64,000 nt of DNA from positions 868,001-932,000 of the forward strand of contig JAFECE010000011.1 of assembly GCA_018242295.1 (NCBI GenBank), written 5' to 3'. The position numbers were made by a program, and so were the translations under genes. The notes beneath the pieces are model-generated. The model was not told where the DNA came from, did not search any database, and saw only the letters and a program-made list of their open reading frames with translations. Below, piece by piece: positions 35,194 to 43,921 of the stretch. Source of the stretch: Pseudomonadota bacterium (GTDB lineage: Bacteria; Pseudomonadota; Alphaproteobacteria; Rhizobiales; Hyphomicrobiaceae). Positions within the stretch are counted from its first letter, which is position 1. Each line of letters opens with the position of its first letter.

Positions 35194-37819
35194 GGAAGAC
35201 CTGGTTCTCTTTATCCGAATCCGACGAGATCGGGAGGTTGAAACGGAACTCGGTCCACTCTCCAAGACTACTCTTAACACTCAATGAACCACCATGGTTC
35301 GCGATGATGCGGTGACTGACCGCAAGGCCGAGGCCCATGCCCTCGCCGACGTCTTTTGTGGAGAAAAACGGATCGAAAATCTGAGATTGGATCTTGGGAT
35401 CGATGCCGGTTCCGTTGTCCCGTACCGAAACAATCAGTTCCTCGCCTTCAACAACCGTTGTGATGGTGATTTCGGGCTTGCGCTCTTCCTCGACCGTACG
35501 GACTGCGGCGACAGCGTTGACGATGAGATTGACGAGTACCTGAGCAATCGTCGACTGCGAGCCGACGACTGTATCATTAGGTGCGTCGTGCCTTGTGATC
35601 GTGATGCCCTTCTGAATATGCGCCGTGAAGCGGAGCGCATGGTCGATGGCGGCTTCCATATGGAATGGACGTGGATGCTCGGGACGATGCGGCGCCGTAA
35701 AGCCTCTCAGGTCGGTGACGACGCGGTGAATGCGCTCGTAGCCGGCGTGGATGTCTTTCAGCGTATCCGCTGTATCGGGATCGGCTTGGATCGTCGGGTC
35801 GCGTGCGGCCAATTGCAGCGCCGTGCCCATGAAGTTCAGCGGGTTGCCGATTTCGTGCAGAAGGCCGGCTGCCATCGTACCAAGCGCGCTCAAACGAGCG
35901 TTTTGGACGAGAGCGGCTTCGGTCTCGCGCAACTGTTGCAGGCTCTGCTTGAGCTCGGCGTTCGTCCGGTGAAGGTCGGTTTCGAGCTGCGCGGCCCTGA
36001 TGAGGTTGGCGATGCGCGAACGGACTTCCAAGCCGCTGAACGGCTTGATCAGGAAGTCGTCGGCGCCATGCTTCAGCGCGGTGATTTTCGCTTCTTCGTC
36101 GGCACGCGCGGTCAAGATGATGATCTTGATGGCGCGCGTCTCTGCTTTTTCCTTCAGCGTGCGGCAGACCTCGAGCCCGGTGACGCCCGGCAACATGACG
36201 TCGAGCAAGATCAGATCCGGTTTTTGCCCCTTGGCCTTTTCGAGGGCGGTGATGCCATCGGGGGCCTCGATGATGCGATAGTTCTCACGCAGCATGGATA
36301 CCAGATACCTGCGCATGTCCGGTTCGTCGTCGACGACGAGCAGGAGAGGCAACTCGGCGCGATTATCCTCAGGCAGCGGTGCATCCGGATCTTTGATTTC
36401 GGGCGCCGGTTTGTCGCTCGCCATGAGGGCACGCGCGGACGCCTTGCGATCGAAAGTGCGCAGCGGGTCGTCGGCTAGTCCGTCCGGCTTTTCTTCGGAA
36501 TCGCTCATATCGGATTGCGTAGCCTGGAGTGCGTGAGGAAAACGTAAAACGAATGTCGTTCCGTGCCCTGAATTGCTTGTTGCCGTGACACTGCCGCCAT
36601 GCCGCGTGATCAGCTCACGGACCAGGGCGAGGCCAAGACCCAAGCCTTGATGGCGGCGCGTCGCGGAGCCGTCGACCTGATAGAAGCGATCAAAAATGTG
36701 CGGAAGCTGTTCGGCTGGGATGCCGATGCCGGTATCGGAAATTTTGATCATCACCATTTCGTCTTCGCGTTCGGCGGAAATATCGATCCGGCCTTCAGGC
36801 GGCGTAAACTTGATGGCGTTGGCGATGACGTTGCTCACGATCTTCTCGAGCGCGTCCGGATCGGCGTTGATCAGCAGATCGCCCGTCGGTTCCGCCAGCT
36901 CGAGATTGACGCCTTTCAGGGTCGCGAGATGCTTCATCGACGCGGCCGTGTGCTTCATGAAGTGCGCCATATCGACCGGCTTCTTCGAAAGCGTGGCGCG
37001 GCCTTCCTCGAGGCGTATCAGGCTTAGAATATCGTTCACGAGGCGCAGGAGGCGGAGGGCGTTGTTCTCGATGACGTCCAGCAGTTGCTGTGCCGACGGA
37101 CTCAGGGACGCGACGTCGGTTTTCAGCCGCTCGACGGGCGCCAGAATGAGCGTCAGCGGCGTTCTCAGCTCGTGGCTGACGTTGGCAAAGAACTGAGACT
37201 TCAGCCGGTCGAGTGCCGACAGCTCCTGGTGCTGCGCGGCGAGCTTGTACTTCAGCCGGAATTCGTTGAAGCGGCGGCGATAGTTGAAATGGACTGCCGT
37301 CACCGAAATGATGCAGGTGAGCACCAGAAAATAGAGATTGTTCATCAACGTCTTGGTCGTGTCTGCTGCAGACGGCACCTGCAAGCACGCGATGATGTAA
37401 ATCCCGAGTGTCGAAATACAGAGTAGGGCGGCTTCCATTGGCTGCATCGGCGCCAACACGCCAACAGCGAACAGGATGAGGAAGAGGCCGTTGTAATAGG
37501 TGGAGTTGGCGCCGTCGGTGATGCCGACCATCACCGCGATCGAGGCGACGGCGATCAGCAAGCCCGCCATCGTCAGATAGCGGACGTGAGCAGCCGTCTT
37601 GTCCCAGAAGTGCAACGCGTAGATGCCGGCAATCAGGCCCGCAGCGACGAGCCGGATGGCGGTCAGCGTGTTGACCTGGTCATAGTAGCTGATGCGATCG
37701 AGGACGATCCCGGCAGGGATCAAAACAATTCCGAGAATACAAGCGACCTTCGACTGCCTTAGCCGAAGCTCTTGCTCCTCAGCCTCGAAGGCGCGCCGTA
37801 AGTCGTTCTTTTCATCCAT
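35174..37819 (-). CDS. Hybrid sensor kinase: 6TM-kinase-REC-kinase (PhcS-PhcR-like fusion)
   Basis: 881 residues. About six membrane helices span residues 26-178 with little periplasmic sequence. HisKA has H216 in FANVSHELRTPL. HATPase has N334, DTGIG at 362 and GLGLGLA at 392. REC covers 492-608 with Asp540 in LILLDVMLPG and Lys592. A coiled linker leads to a second kinase with H655 in GLLHEIGNPLNF, NLIVNA, DNGTGID at 801 and GMGLGLA at 828. In Ralstonia, PhcS is the membrane kinase and PhcR is a receiver with a kinase output domain, so this protein reads as both in one chain. It starts 4 nt after the methyltransferase stop. Confidence 0.88.
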   Translation of the reverse strand: MDEKNDLRRAFEAEEQELRLRQSKVACILGIVLIPAGIVLDRISYYDQVNTLTAIRLVAAGLIAGIYALHFWDKTAAHVRYLTMAGLLIAVASIAVMVGITDGANSTYYNGLFLILFAVGVLAPMQPMEAALLCISTLGIYIIACLQVPSAADTTKTLMNNLYFLVLTCIISVTAVHFNYRRRFNEFRLKYKLAAQHQELSALDRLKSQFFANVSHELRTPLTLILAPVERLKTDVASLSPSAQQLLDVIENNALRLLRLVNDILSLIRLEEGRATLSKKPVDMAHFMKHTAASMKHLATLKGVNLELAEPTGDLLINADPDALEKIVSNVIANAIKFTPPEGRIDISAEREDEMVMIKISDTGIGIPAEQLPHIFDRFYQVDGSATRRHQGLGLGLALVRELITRHGGSVTATSNSGHGTTFVLRFPHALQATQSDMSDSEEKPDGLADDPLRTFDRKASARALMASDKPAPEIKDPDAPLPEDNRAELPLLLVVDDEPDMRRYLVSMLRENYRIIEAPDGITALEKAKGQKPDLILLDVMLPGVTGLEVCRTLKEKAETRAIKIIILTARADEEAKITALKHGADDFLIKPFSGLEVRSRIANLIRAAQLETDLHRTNAELKQSLQQLRETEAALVQNARLSALGTMAAGLLHEIGNPLNFMGTALQLAARDPTIQADPDTADTLKDIHAGYERIHRVVTDLRGFTAPHRPEHPRPFHMEAAIDHALRFTAHIQKGITITRHDAPNDTVVGSQSTIAQVLVNLIVNAVAAVRTVEEERKPEITITTVVEGEELIVSVRDNGTGIDPKIQSQIFDPFFSTKDVGEGMGLGLAVSHRIIANHGGSLSVKSSLGEWTEFRFNLPISSDSDKENQVFHGVVSS

Positions 37820-37823
37820 GCCG

Positions 37824-39221
37824 TCAAACGGTGGGTTTATCTATCTCCAGAAAGACGTTGATACCCGTCTCATCTGTATAGATCTTTAGCGGCCCAAGGT
37901 CGGGCGCGAGCCGGACCATATCCGACTCGTCACGCATCACGAGGTGCCACTCCATAATATGCTCCATCAAACCTTTCACAGGGTTTGACGAATGCACATT
38001 TGTAACGATCACGCGACCGCCAGGTTCACACCACTGATAAAACAGGCGTACCAGTTTGGTGCAGACGCGATCGGACAGGTAATCGAAGAGGCCGGCACAG
38101 TAGATGATGTCGTAGGTCTTCGAATTCTCCGGAAGCTCAATGGCTTGACGTAAGAGATCCTGCACGGTCTTCAGGATATACGTCACCTTCGGCGCGTTTT
38201 CGCTGCCGGCCGTCGCGGCCTCGATCTGGCGTTTGGCGTAGGCGAGCGTTTCGGCGTTAAAATCAAGCAAATCAAAGGAGAAGCGGTGCGCTTCCTGGTT
38301 CTTCGAGAGGAAGAGCTGGAGTTCCTGCACCGGGCCGCAGCCGACATTCAAGATCCGTAGCTCTTTGTTCGCTGCGGCCGCTTCGGAGGCAGCCTGATCG
38401 AGCATTTTGCCGAGCATGTAGATGCGGTTGCGGTGCGCCTCAGGCGGGCCGCCGTTCAGCAACCAATCATTAATGATCTGGCCATAGGTCGTCTTTCCGC
38501 GACGCTCCTTGCGGAACATCATGTTGACCATCTCATAATCGCCCGCGTACCCGAGGGGCTTGGAATAGACGCGGTTGAAGAACGGCGAGGCCATCATGAG
38601 CGGCAGAAGATCGCGCTGGGCCAGCTGCTTGTGATTTTCGACTTCGTCGACTTCGAGCTGGCGGCATGCTTCCTCGAGCTCAAGGAAAAGCCCGGTCAAG
38701 CGCGGCATCACGGGCGCCTTGATTTCTTCGTATCTCGCGGTGTCGAGAACGGCGTTGTTGGCGCCCGGCTCGCCCTCGACCGCCAAGTCGACCTGATCGA
38801 GCCAGAAGCTCAGGTCGCTCAGAAAGGATCGGAGATCAGCGACCTTGAGCTGATAGTTCGGCTGCAGCTTGTTGGCCCGGTCCCATTCATCGACGAAACG
38901 GGCGACTTCAGATCCGAGGCCAGCGGGATCGGAGATGATTGCGTCTACGGCGGACCACTGATTGACGAGCGTCGCAGAGACAACCACGAGAATACTCGTG
39001 GTGACGACGCCGGTTACGACAGCGTCGCCTTGATAGACGAGGTTCTTGCCGCGCCGCACTTTGAGATCGCTCAGGACCTCGCTCGTCTGAACAGGTGAAA
39101 ACGGATTGTAGATCTCGAAGACAATATTGCGTCTTGAGAGCTTACTCAGGGTCCCGCGAAAGACCGTGCCCTGGCTGCTCCTGAAAGAGACCGTGCGATC
39201 AATATCCCGTTCGATGCGCAA
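37824..39221 (-). CDS. SAM-dependent methyltransferase with N-terminal PilZ-like domain (PhcB-like)
   Basis: 465 residues. Residues 1-95 form a beta-rich PilZ-like domain (TVSFRSSQGTVFRGTLSKLSR). A helical middle (100-280) with GYAGDYEMVNMM and a class I methyltransferase domain follow. Motif I is ILNVGCGPVQEL (290-301), the acidic residue is in FDLLDFN (Asp320), then IIYCAGLFDYLSD and WCEPGGRVIVTNVH. The architecture and its place before a membrane kinase match PhcB, which makes 3-hydroxy fatty-acid methyl ester signals in Ralstonia. The substrate here is unproven. The PilZ-like domain lacks a clear RxxxR/DxSxxG c-di-GMP motif. Confidence 0.8.
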   Translation of the reverse strand: MRIERDIDRTVSFRSSQGTVFRGTLSKLSRRNIVFEIYNPFSPVQTSEVLSDLKVRRGKNLVYQGDAVVTGVVTTSILVVVSATLVNQWSAVDAIISDPAGLGSEVARFVDEWDRANKLQPNYQLKVADLRSFLSDLSFWLDQVDLAVEGEPGANNAVLDTARYEEIKAPVMPRLTGLFLELEEACRQLEVDEVENHKQLAQRDLLPLMMASPFFNRVYSKPLGYAGDYEMVNMMFRKERRGKTTYGQIINDWLLNGGPPEAHRNRIYMLGKMLDQAASEAAAANKELRILNVGCGPVQELQLFLSKNQEAHRFSFDLLDFNAETLAYAKRQIEAATAGSENAPKVTYILKTVQDLLRQAIELPENSKTYDIIYCAGLFDYLSDRVCTKLVRLFYQWCEPGGRVIVTNVHSSNPVKGLMEHIMEWHLVMRDESDMVRLAPDLGPLKIYTDETGINVFLEIDKPTV

Positions 39222-39357
39222 GGGAACTGCTCCATAACTGAACCGACGCAGACGTGTATAACGAACGTTATCACAATGGTTCAGTTTGGTACTGCGGTAT
39301 TTAGAAAGCGTTTAGATGAATCAGAATAATCAATGCCTTGGAGATACACCTTAAGAA

Positions 39358-40491
39358 TTATGCCTTGGGAAGGCACATGGTCAGCGTGGATGTGCCCAAT
39401 GTTTTATCAGTTGAGGACAGGAGTTCTCCTCCAAAGGCCCATAAGGCGCAACGGACCGTCCGCCAGGACTGATTATTCTCCAATGTTAGCGGCTCGCGAT
39501 CCAAGACCGAGGTGATTCGAACTTCGTTGTGTTCGGCTCCGGAAACCAATTCCACTCTCGGGAAGGTATCGAGATTGGGAGTGAGACCCTTTGTTGCGCC
39601 ACGCAGCAAATTCGTCAGTACGAACTTCATGATTTCGCGTGGCATGCGGTAGGCGAAGTCCTGACCGATGCCGGGGCCGCCGAAGACTCTGCCGGAGTGA
39701 CTGACGACAGCCTGCTCGGCAACTTCGGAAATGGTGTCGGCCATCGACGATGTTTGAGCTGTCACTGGATCGGCGAGGCTCCGGGCGAGGTTGCCAATAG
39801 AATTTGCTAGCGACTTGCAGTGGTCGACATCGCGGCGGATCTGAGCGGCGGACGCGGCCATCTTGCCGAGCCGGAGCTTGGAGGCCCAGGACGCAAGATA
39901 CGATCTCGGGGTCGAGGAAGGTTCCAAAGAGCCCGGCAGGCTGAACTCGGCGAGCCGTTCGGCTTCGGTATCCAGCGATTTCAACGGCGCTTCGAGCCCG
40001 CCGGCGAGAATGGAGAGGAGCGCGAGGTTCGCGCTTTCCGCGTCTCCGCCTGTGCTTGGACCGAGCACAGGCTCGGTCAGGGCAGCCGCCTCTCGCTCGA
40101 CATGCAACGCGTCTTCCATGGCCGCGCATAATTCGTCGAGATTCCACGGCTTCGGTACAAAGCGATAGATCGCCGCCCCGTTGATCGCCTGTTGGAGATT
40201 ATCGATGTTTGCGTAGGCGCTCGTCAGTATACGGACGGTAGAGGGCCATGACTTGCGGACTTCGCTCAGAAATGACACGCCGCTGTCGCGAGGCATTCGC
40301 TCGTCACTGACGACAACAGAAATGTCGTTGCCGGGCGTCGCCAGAATTTGAAGGGCCGCTTCGGGGCTGCTGGCCGTCACTACGTTGGCGTATTTGCCAA
40401 TGGAGCTTTTGAAGTATTTCAGCGAAAGCGGTTCGTCGTCGACGAAGAGGATGGTTTCGCTCTTCCTATCAGCCAATGTCTTTAACGTCAT
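39358..40491 (-). CDS. REC-domain regulator, paralogue of the PhcQ-like protein
   Basis: 377 residues. The receiver (residues 11-125) has ILFVDDEP, Asp63 in VVSDERMPRDSG and Lys114 in FVPKPW. It closely parallels the regulator at the other end of the operon. A Ser/Ala-rich helical middle follows, then a degenerate ATPase-like end (MPREIMKFVLTNLLRGATKG at the N-box position; WAFGGELLSS...TLTMCLP). No DNA-binding domain is visible. It is the first gene of the unit, 136 nt before the methyltransferase. The 304 nt upstream (40492-40795) hold its promoter and a terminator. Confidence 0.78.
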   Translation of the reverse strand: MTLKTLADRKSETILFVDDEPLSLKYFKSSIGKYANVVTASSPEAALQILATPGNDISVVVSDERMPRDSGVSFLSEVRKSWPSTVRILTSAYANIDNLQQAINGAAIYRFVPKPWNLDELCAAMEDALHVEREAAALTEPVLGPSTGGDAESANLALLSILAGGLEAPLKSLDTEAERLAEFSLPGSLEPSSTPRSYLASWASKLRLGKMAASAAQIRRDVDHCKSLANSIGNLARSLADPVTAQTSSMADTISEVAEQAVVSHSGRVFGGPGIGQDFAYRMPREIMKFVLTNLLRGATKGLTPNLDTFPRVELVSGAEHNEVRITSVLDREPLTLENNQSWRTVRCALWAFGGELLSSTDKTLGTSTLTMCLPKA

Positions 40492-40760
40492 AGATTCGAA
40501 TCCGCGTCCTGCTCGAACCCATGCCCAGCCATGTGTTCAAGGCTCGCGAGATAGCAGTCTCGCTCCAATTATTTTGCTCTGCAGTATTTGAAATCAATCC
40601 AAGATTGGGCAAAATTTGAAACTTGTTTCGGAGCAGTATTAAAAATTTCTAACCGGAAGCGATAGAAAGGGACGTAAGCCAAGTCATCTTCGGCCAACTG
40701 CCGATTGCTGATACGCCAGATTATTATCCTATCGCAAAAAAATATGCCCTCAAAAGGGGG

Positions 40761-40795
40761 CCGGCCTTCCCGCATGGGCAGGAAGGCCGCTTTTA
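40761..40795. terminator. Hairpin terminator after puuA, possibly bidirectional
   Basis: GGCCTTCC (40763-40770) and GGAAGGCC (40781-40788) form a strong stem. On the plus strand it is followed by TTTTATTA. On the minus strand, downstream of puuA, it is followed after a few C residues by TTTT. Confidence 0.65.
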
Positions 40796-42196
40796 TTAGA
40801 CACTCAGCAGGAGATGCTCGCGTTCCCACGGACTGATGACGCGCATGAATTCTTCGAATTCGCTGCGCTTCAATGCGAGGTACACGTGGCAAAAGCGTTT
40901 GCCCAGAATGTCGTGCAGCGCTGTATTCTCTTCGAAATCCGTCAGAGCTTCGAGCAGGCCGCGCGGCAACTGATGATCGTTGCGGTAGGCGTTGCCGACG
41001 ACCGCCTGCCGCGGCTCGAGTTCGTTCTTCATTCCGAGATAGCCGCAAGCGAGGCTCGCTGCCAGTGCCACGTACGGATTTGAATCGGCTCCGGCGAGAC
41101 GATTTTCAACGCGCCGCGCAGATGTCGGGGAAATCGGCACGCGCAACCCGGCCGAGCGGTTGTCGTAACCCCATTCGACGTTGATCGGTGCAGCGCCGTT
41201 CGGTACGAGGCGGCGATAGGAATTGACGTAGGGCGCGATCAAACACATCGCCGCGGGAAGGTAGGCCTGCTGACCCGCGAGAAAGTTGAAGAATAGCTTG
41301 CTCGGTTCGCCGTTCATCTGCGTAAAGATGTTTTTTCCCGTCTTCGCATCGACGACGCTTTGGTGGACATGCATGGCGCTGCCCGGCTGGTTGGCAAGGG
41401 GCTTCGCCATGAACGTCGCGTAGCAATTCTGCGCGAACGCCGCTTCGCGAATGGTCCGCTTGAAGAGAAATACCTGATCGGCGAGATCGACCGGATCGCC
41501 GTGCAGCAGATTGATCTCGAGCTGTGCCGCGCCGCCTTCCTGAATGATCGTATCGATCTTCAGATACTGGCGCTCGGCGAAGTCGTAGATGTCGTCGACG
41601 ATCTTGTCGTATTCGTCGACGGCGCCAAGGCTATAGGCTTGGCGGCCGGCGCCCGGGCGACCCGACCGGCCCATTGGTGGCTCCAGCGGGTAGTCGGGAT
41701 CGGGATTGGTCTTCGTCAGATAGAATTCGAGCTCGGGCGCAACGACGGGCACCCAGCCTTCTTTCGCGTAAAGATCGACGACGCGCTTCAGCACGTTGCG
41801 CGGCGCGATCTCGACCGGGTCGCCGCTCTGCCATTGAGCGTCATGAATGACCTGCGCGGTCGGGCTCGATGCCCAGGGCGCCGGACGGATGGTCGAAAGA
41901 TCCGGCACCATCATCAGATCGCTTTCGGCGTAGAGTTCCTGGCCGTCCTCTTCGAAGCCGACGTAGTCGCCCGTTATCGTCTGATGGAAGATCGAGATTG
42001 GAAGATGGACCGGGTCCAATTTCACGAATTTTTCGGCGGGCATTGTCTTGCCGCGCGCAACGCCTGCGATGTCCGGCACGGCACAATCGATTTCCTCGAT
42101 GCGGTGCTGGCGAAGCCAATCGCGAAGCGCTTCGGGCGTCGATCCGACGCCGAAGTCACCGTCTTCGTTTAGGATCCGTGCGGGTGGGGCAGTCAT
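40796..42196 (-). CDS. puuA: Gamma-glutamylputrescine synthetase (glutamine synthetase family)
   Basis: 466 residues from the ATG at 42196; the extension to 42331 is unsupported. It would ligate glutamate to putrescine with ATP, the first step of the Puu route. Glutamine-synthetase motifs are present: ELEFYLT (metal Glu), GGAAQLEINLLHGDP, GSAMHVHQSV, NGAAPINVEWGYDNRSAGLRVP and RVENRLAGADSNPY. The sequence is of the PuuA/GlnA-like subfamily. Its location opposite potFGHI and puuB supports putrescine rather than ammonia as substrate. Confidence 0.88.
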   Translation of the reverse strand: MTAPPARILNEDGDFGVGSTPEALRDWLRQHRIEEIDCAVPDIAGVARGKTMPAEKFVKLDPVHLPISIFHQTITGDYVGFEEDGQELYAESDLMMVPDLSTIRPAPWASSPTAQVIHDAQWQSGDPVEIAPRNVLKRVVDLYAKEGWVPVVAPELEFYLTKTNPDPDYPLEPPMGRSGRPGAGRQAYSLGAVDEYDKIVDDIYDFAERQYLKIDTIIQEGGAAQLEINLLHGDPVDLADQVFLFKRTIREAAFAQNCYATFMAKPLANQPGSAMHVHQSVVDAKTGKNIFTQMNGEPSKLFFNFLAGQQAYLPAAMCLIAPYVNSYRRLVPNGAAPINVEWGYDNRSAGLRVPISPTSARRVENRLAGADSNPYVALAASLACGYLGMKNELEPRQAVVGNAYRNDHQLPRGLLEALTDFEENTALHDILGKRFCHVYLALKRSEFEEFMRVISPWEREHLLLSV

Positions 42197-42714
42197 AAGG
42201 ACACCTGAGTGATTTGCTTTATTCGTTTCTGTTTTCGCGGCGCGTTGTGGTCGGAGCGATCGAAGCCATGCTTCACGGTTTTCCGTTTTCCGAGGCGTCT
42301 GCCTGGTCCACGATCGGCCGAGGCTTTGCACATTGCTTCCGGCGACCGTTAGACATTTTGGATTTTCGGGTTCGGAAAGCCAACAGACTTAACCCGGCCA
42401 GCGAAGCGACCTCAATAGGCGCAGTGTACCATAGCGCTATCTCATCCCCGTTTCGCTTAAATCGTGGCCTTGCCTAACGGGGCAGCGTCATGACCCCAGA
42501 ACGTGCAGTTTAAGCAGTTTAATATGACGGTTAAGGGCTTTTTCTTGACCCGGGCACCCAAAACATTTCTTCGATGATCCGTTGTGCTTCGGAATTTATT
42601 TGAGCAGTATGGTCGGTGCTTAGCAAAACGTCGATTGTGAGAGAGCGGCGATTTGCCAATCTTAACCGGGCCGTCGCTGACACCCGGTGAGGGACTGGGT
42701 CTGGAGGAATTCTG
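42197..42714. other. Divergent regulatory region between puuA and potF
   Basis: 518 nt without a gene I can support. Frames on both strands are short and have no ribosome site or family features. It must contain the puuA promoter and the potF promoter with any operator for putrescine control. I could not define a palindrome or a sigma-54 element here. Confidence 0.5.
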
Positions 42715-43827
42715 ATGTTGACGGTTGGAAAAGTGGTGCGTCGCGCCGCGTGTTCTATTGTTGCCGCTGCCGCAGTGCTGGTGAGTCCGATGGCACAGGC
42801 CGCAGATAGGGTCGTTAAGGTCTACAATTGGTCGGACTACATCGATCCGGAGATCCTGACGGATTTCACGAAAGAGACTGGTATCAAGGTCGTTTACGAC
42901 GTTTTCGACAGCAATGAGGTTCTGGAGACGAAGCTCTTGGCGGGGGGCAGCGGATACGATGTCGTCGTTCCGACCGGATCGTTCCTTTCGCGTCAAATCA
43001 AGGCGGGTGTTTTCCAGAAGCTCGACAAGTCCAAGATCCCCAACTTCGCGAACGTCTGGCCCGAAGTCTACAGCCGAGTCGCCCAGTATGATCCGGACAA
43101 TCTGTACGCGATGAACTGGATGTGGGGCACGACCGGCGTCGGCTACAACGAAGCCAAGATCAAGGAACGCATGGCGGATGCGCCAGTCAATTCTCTGGAC
43201 ATGATCTTCAAGCCAGAGATTGCCGCCAAGTTCAAGGATTGCGGAATTTACGTGCTCGATTCACCGGAAGACATTCTTCCTGTGGCACTCAACTATCTGG
43301 GTATCGATCCCAACACCACCAAGGAAGAGGACTTCAAGAAGGCCGAGGATCTGATGATGAAGATCCGACCCTACATCAAGAAGTTCCACTCCTCGGAATA
43401 CATCAATGCGCTTGCCAACGGCGACATCTGCATGGCGCTCGGCTGGTCTGGCGACATCCTTCAGGCAGGTACGCGCGCAACCGACGCCAAGAACGGCCAA
43501 GTGATCAAGTACCATATCCCGAAGGAAGGGACGCAAATGTGGTTCGACATGATGGCCATCCCCGCGGATGCCAAGGATGTCGAAGAGGCGCACATCTTCC
43601 TGAACTATCTCAATCGGCCGGAAGTGATGGCGAAGGCGTCCAACTTCGTGCAGTACGCCAACGGCAACCTCGCCTCGCAGAAGGATATCGACGAGAGCGT
43701 TCTCAAGAACCCGGCGGTCTATCCCGATCCTGATACGTTCAAGAAGCTCTACGTCAAAACCGCGTGGGACAACAAAACCCAGCGGATCGTCACACGAATG
43801 TGGACGAGGATCACGACAGGGCAATAA
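42715..43827 (+). CDS. potF: Putrescine ABC transporter, periplasmic binding protein
   Basis: 370 residues with a signal peptide ending MAQAA. DRVVKVYNWSDYIDPEILTDFTKETGIKVVYDVF is the PotF/PotD start. NWMWGTTGVGYN, CGIYVLDSPEDILPVALNYLG and ICMALGWSGDILQAG line the polyamine pocket in the family. It captures putrescine in the periplasm and delivers it to PotHI. It is followed by an intrinsic terminator before potG, a common way to make more binding protein than transporter. Confidence 0.93.
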   Translation: MLTVGKVVRRAACSIVAAAAVLVSPMAQAADRVVKVYNWSDYIDPEILTDFTKETGIKVVYDVFDSNEVLETKLLAGGSGYDVVVPTGSFLSRQIKAGVFQKLDKSKIPNFANVWPEVYSRVAQYDPDNLYAMNWMWGTTGVGYNEAKIKERMADAPVNSLDMIFKPEIAAKFKDCGIYVLDSPEDILPVALNYLGIDPNTTKEEDFKKAEDLMMKIRPYIKKFHSSEYINALANGDICMALGWSGDILQAGTRATDAKNGQVIKYHIPKEGTQMWFDMMAIPADAKDVEEAHIFLNYLNRPEVMAKASNFVQYANGNLASQKDIDESVLKNPAVYPDPDTFKKLYVKTAWDNKTQRIVTRMWTRITTGQ

Positions 43828-43831
43828 CCAA

Positions 43832-43866
43832 AACCGCGCCAGAACAGATCTGGCGCGGTTTTTTCT
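43832..43866 (+). terminator. Intrinsic terminator between potF and potG
   Basis: AACCGCGCCAGA (43832-43843) pairs with TCTGGCGCGGTT (43849-43860) over 12 bp, followed by TTTTCTTTC. Its position just after potF and 55 nt before potG suggests partial read-through that lowers expression of the membrane components. Confidence 0.9.
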
Positions 43867-43921
43867 TTCACGCGTGCTCTCCTGGACGGAGAGCCATTTG
43901 CAAAACTTCAGGGACACGATC

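Noticed and set aside
35294-36478. 394-codon plus-strand frame
   Set aside because: Antisense to the second kinase and receiver of the hybrid kinase; Arg/Asp-rich shadow.
37824-39221. c-di-GMP receptor role for the methyltransferase N-terminus
   Set aside because: The PilZ-like fold is suggested, but the RxxxR and D/NxSxxG ligand motifs are not visible, so nucleotide binding is not claimed.
40493-40540. tRNA-like TTCGAATC and TCGAACCC blocks
   Set aside because: No acceptor, D or anticodon arms can be formed around them.
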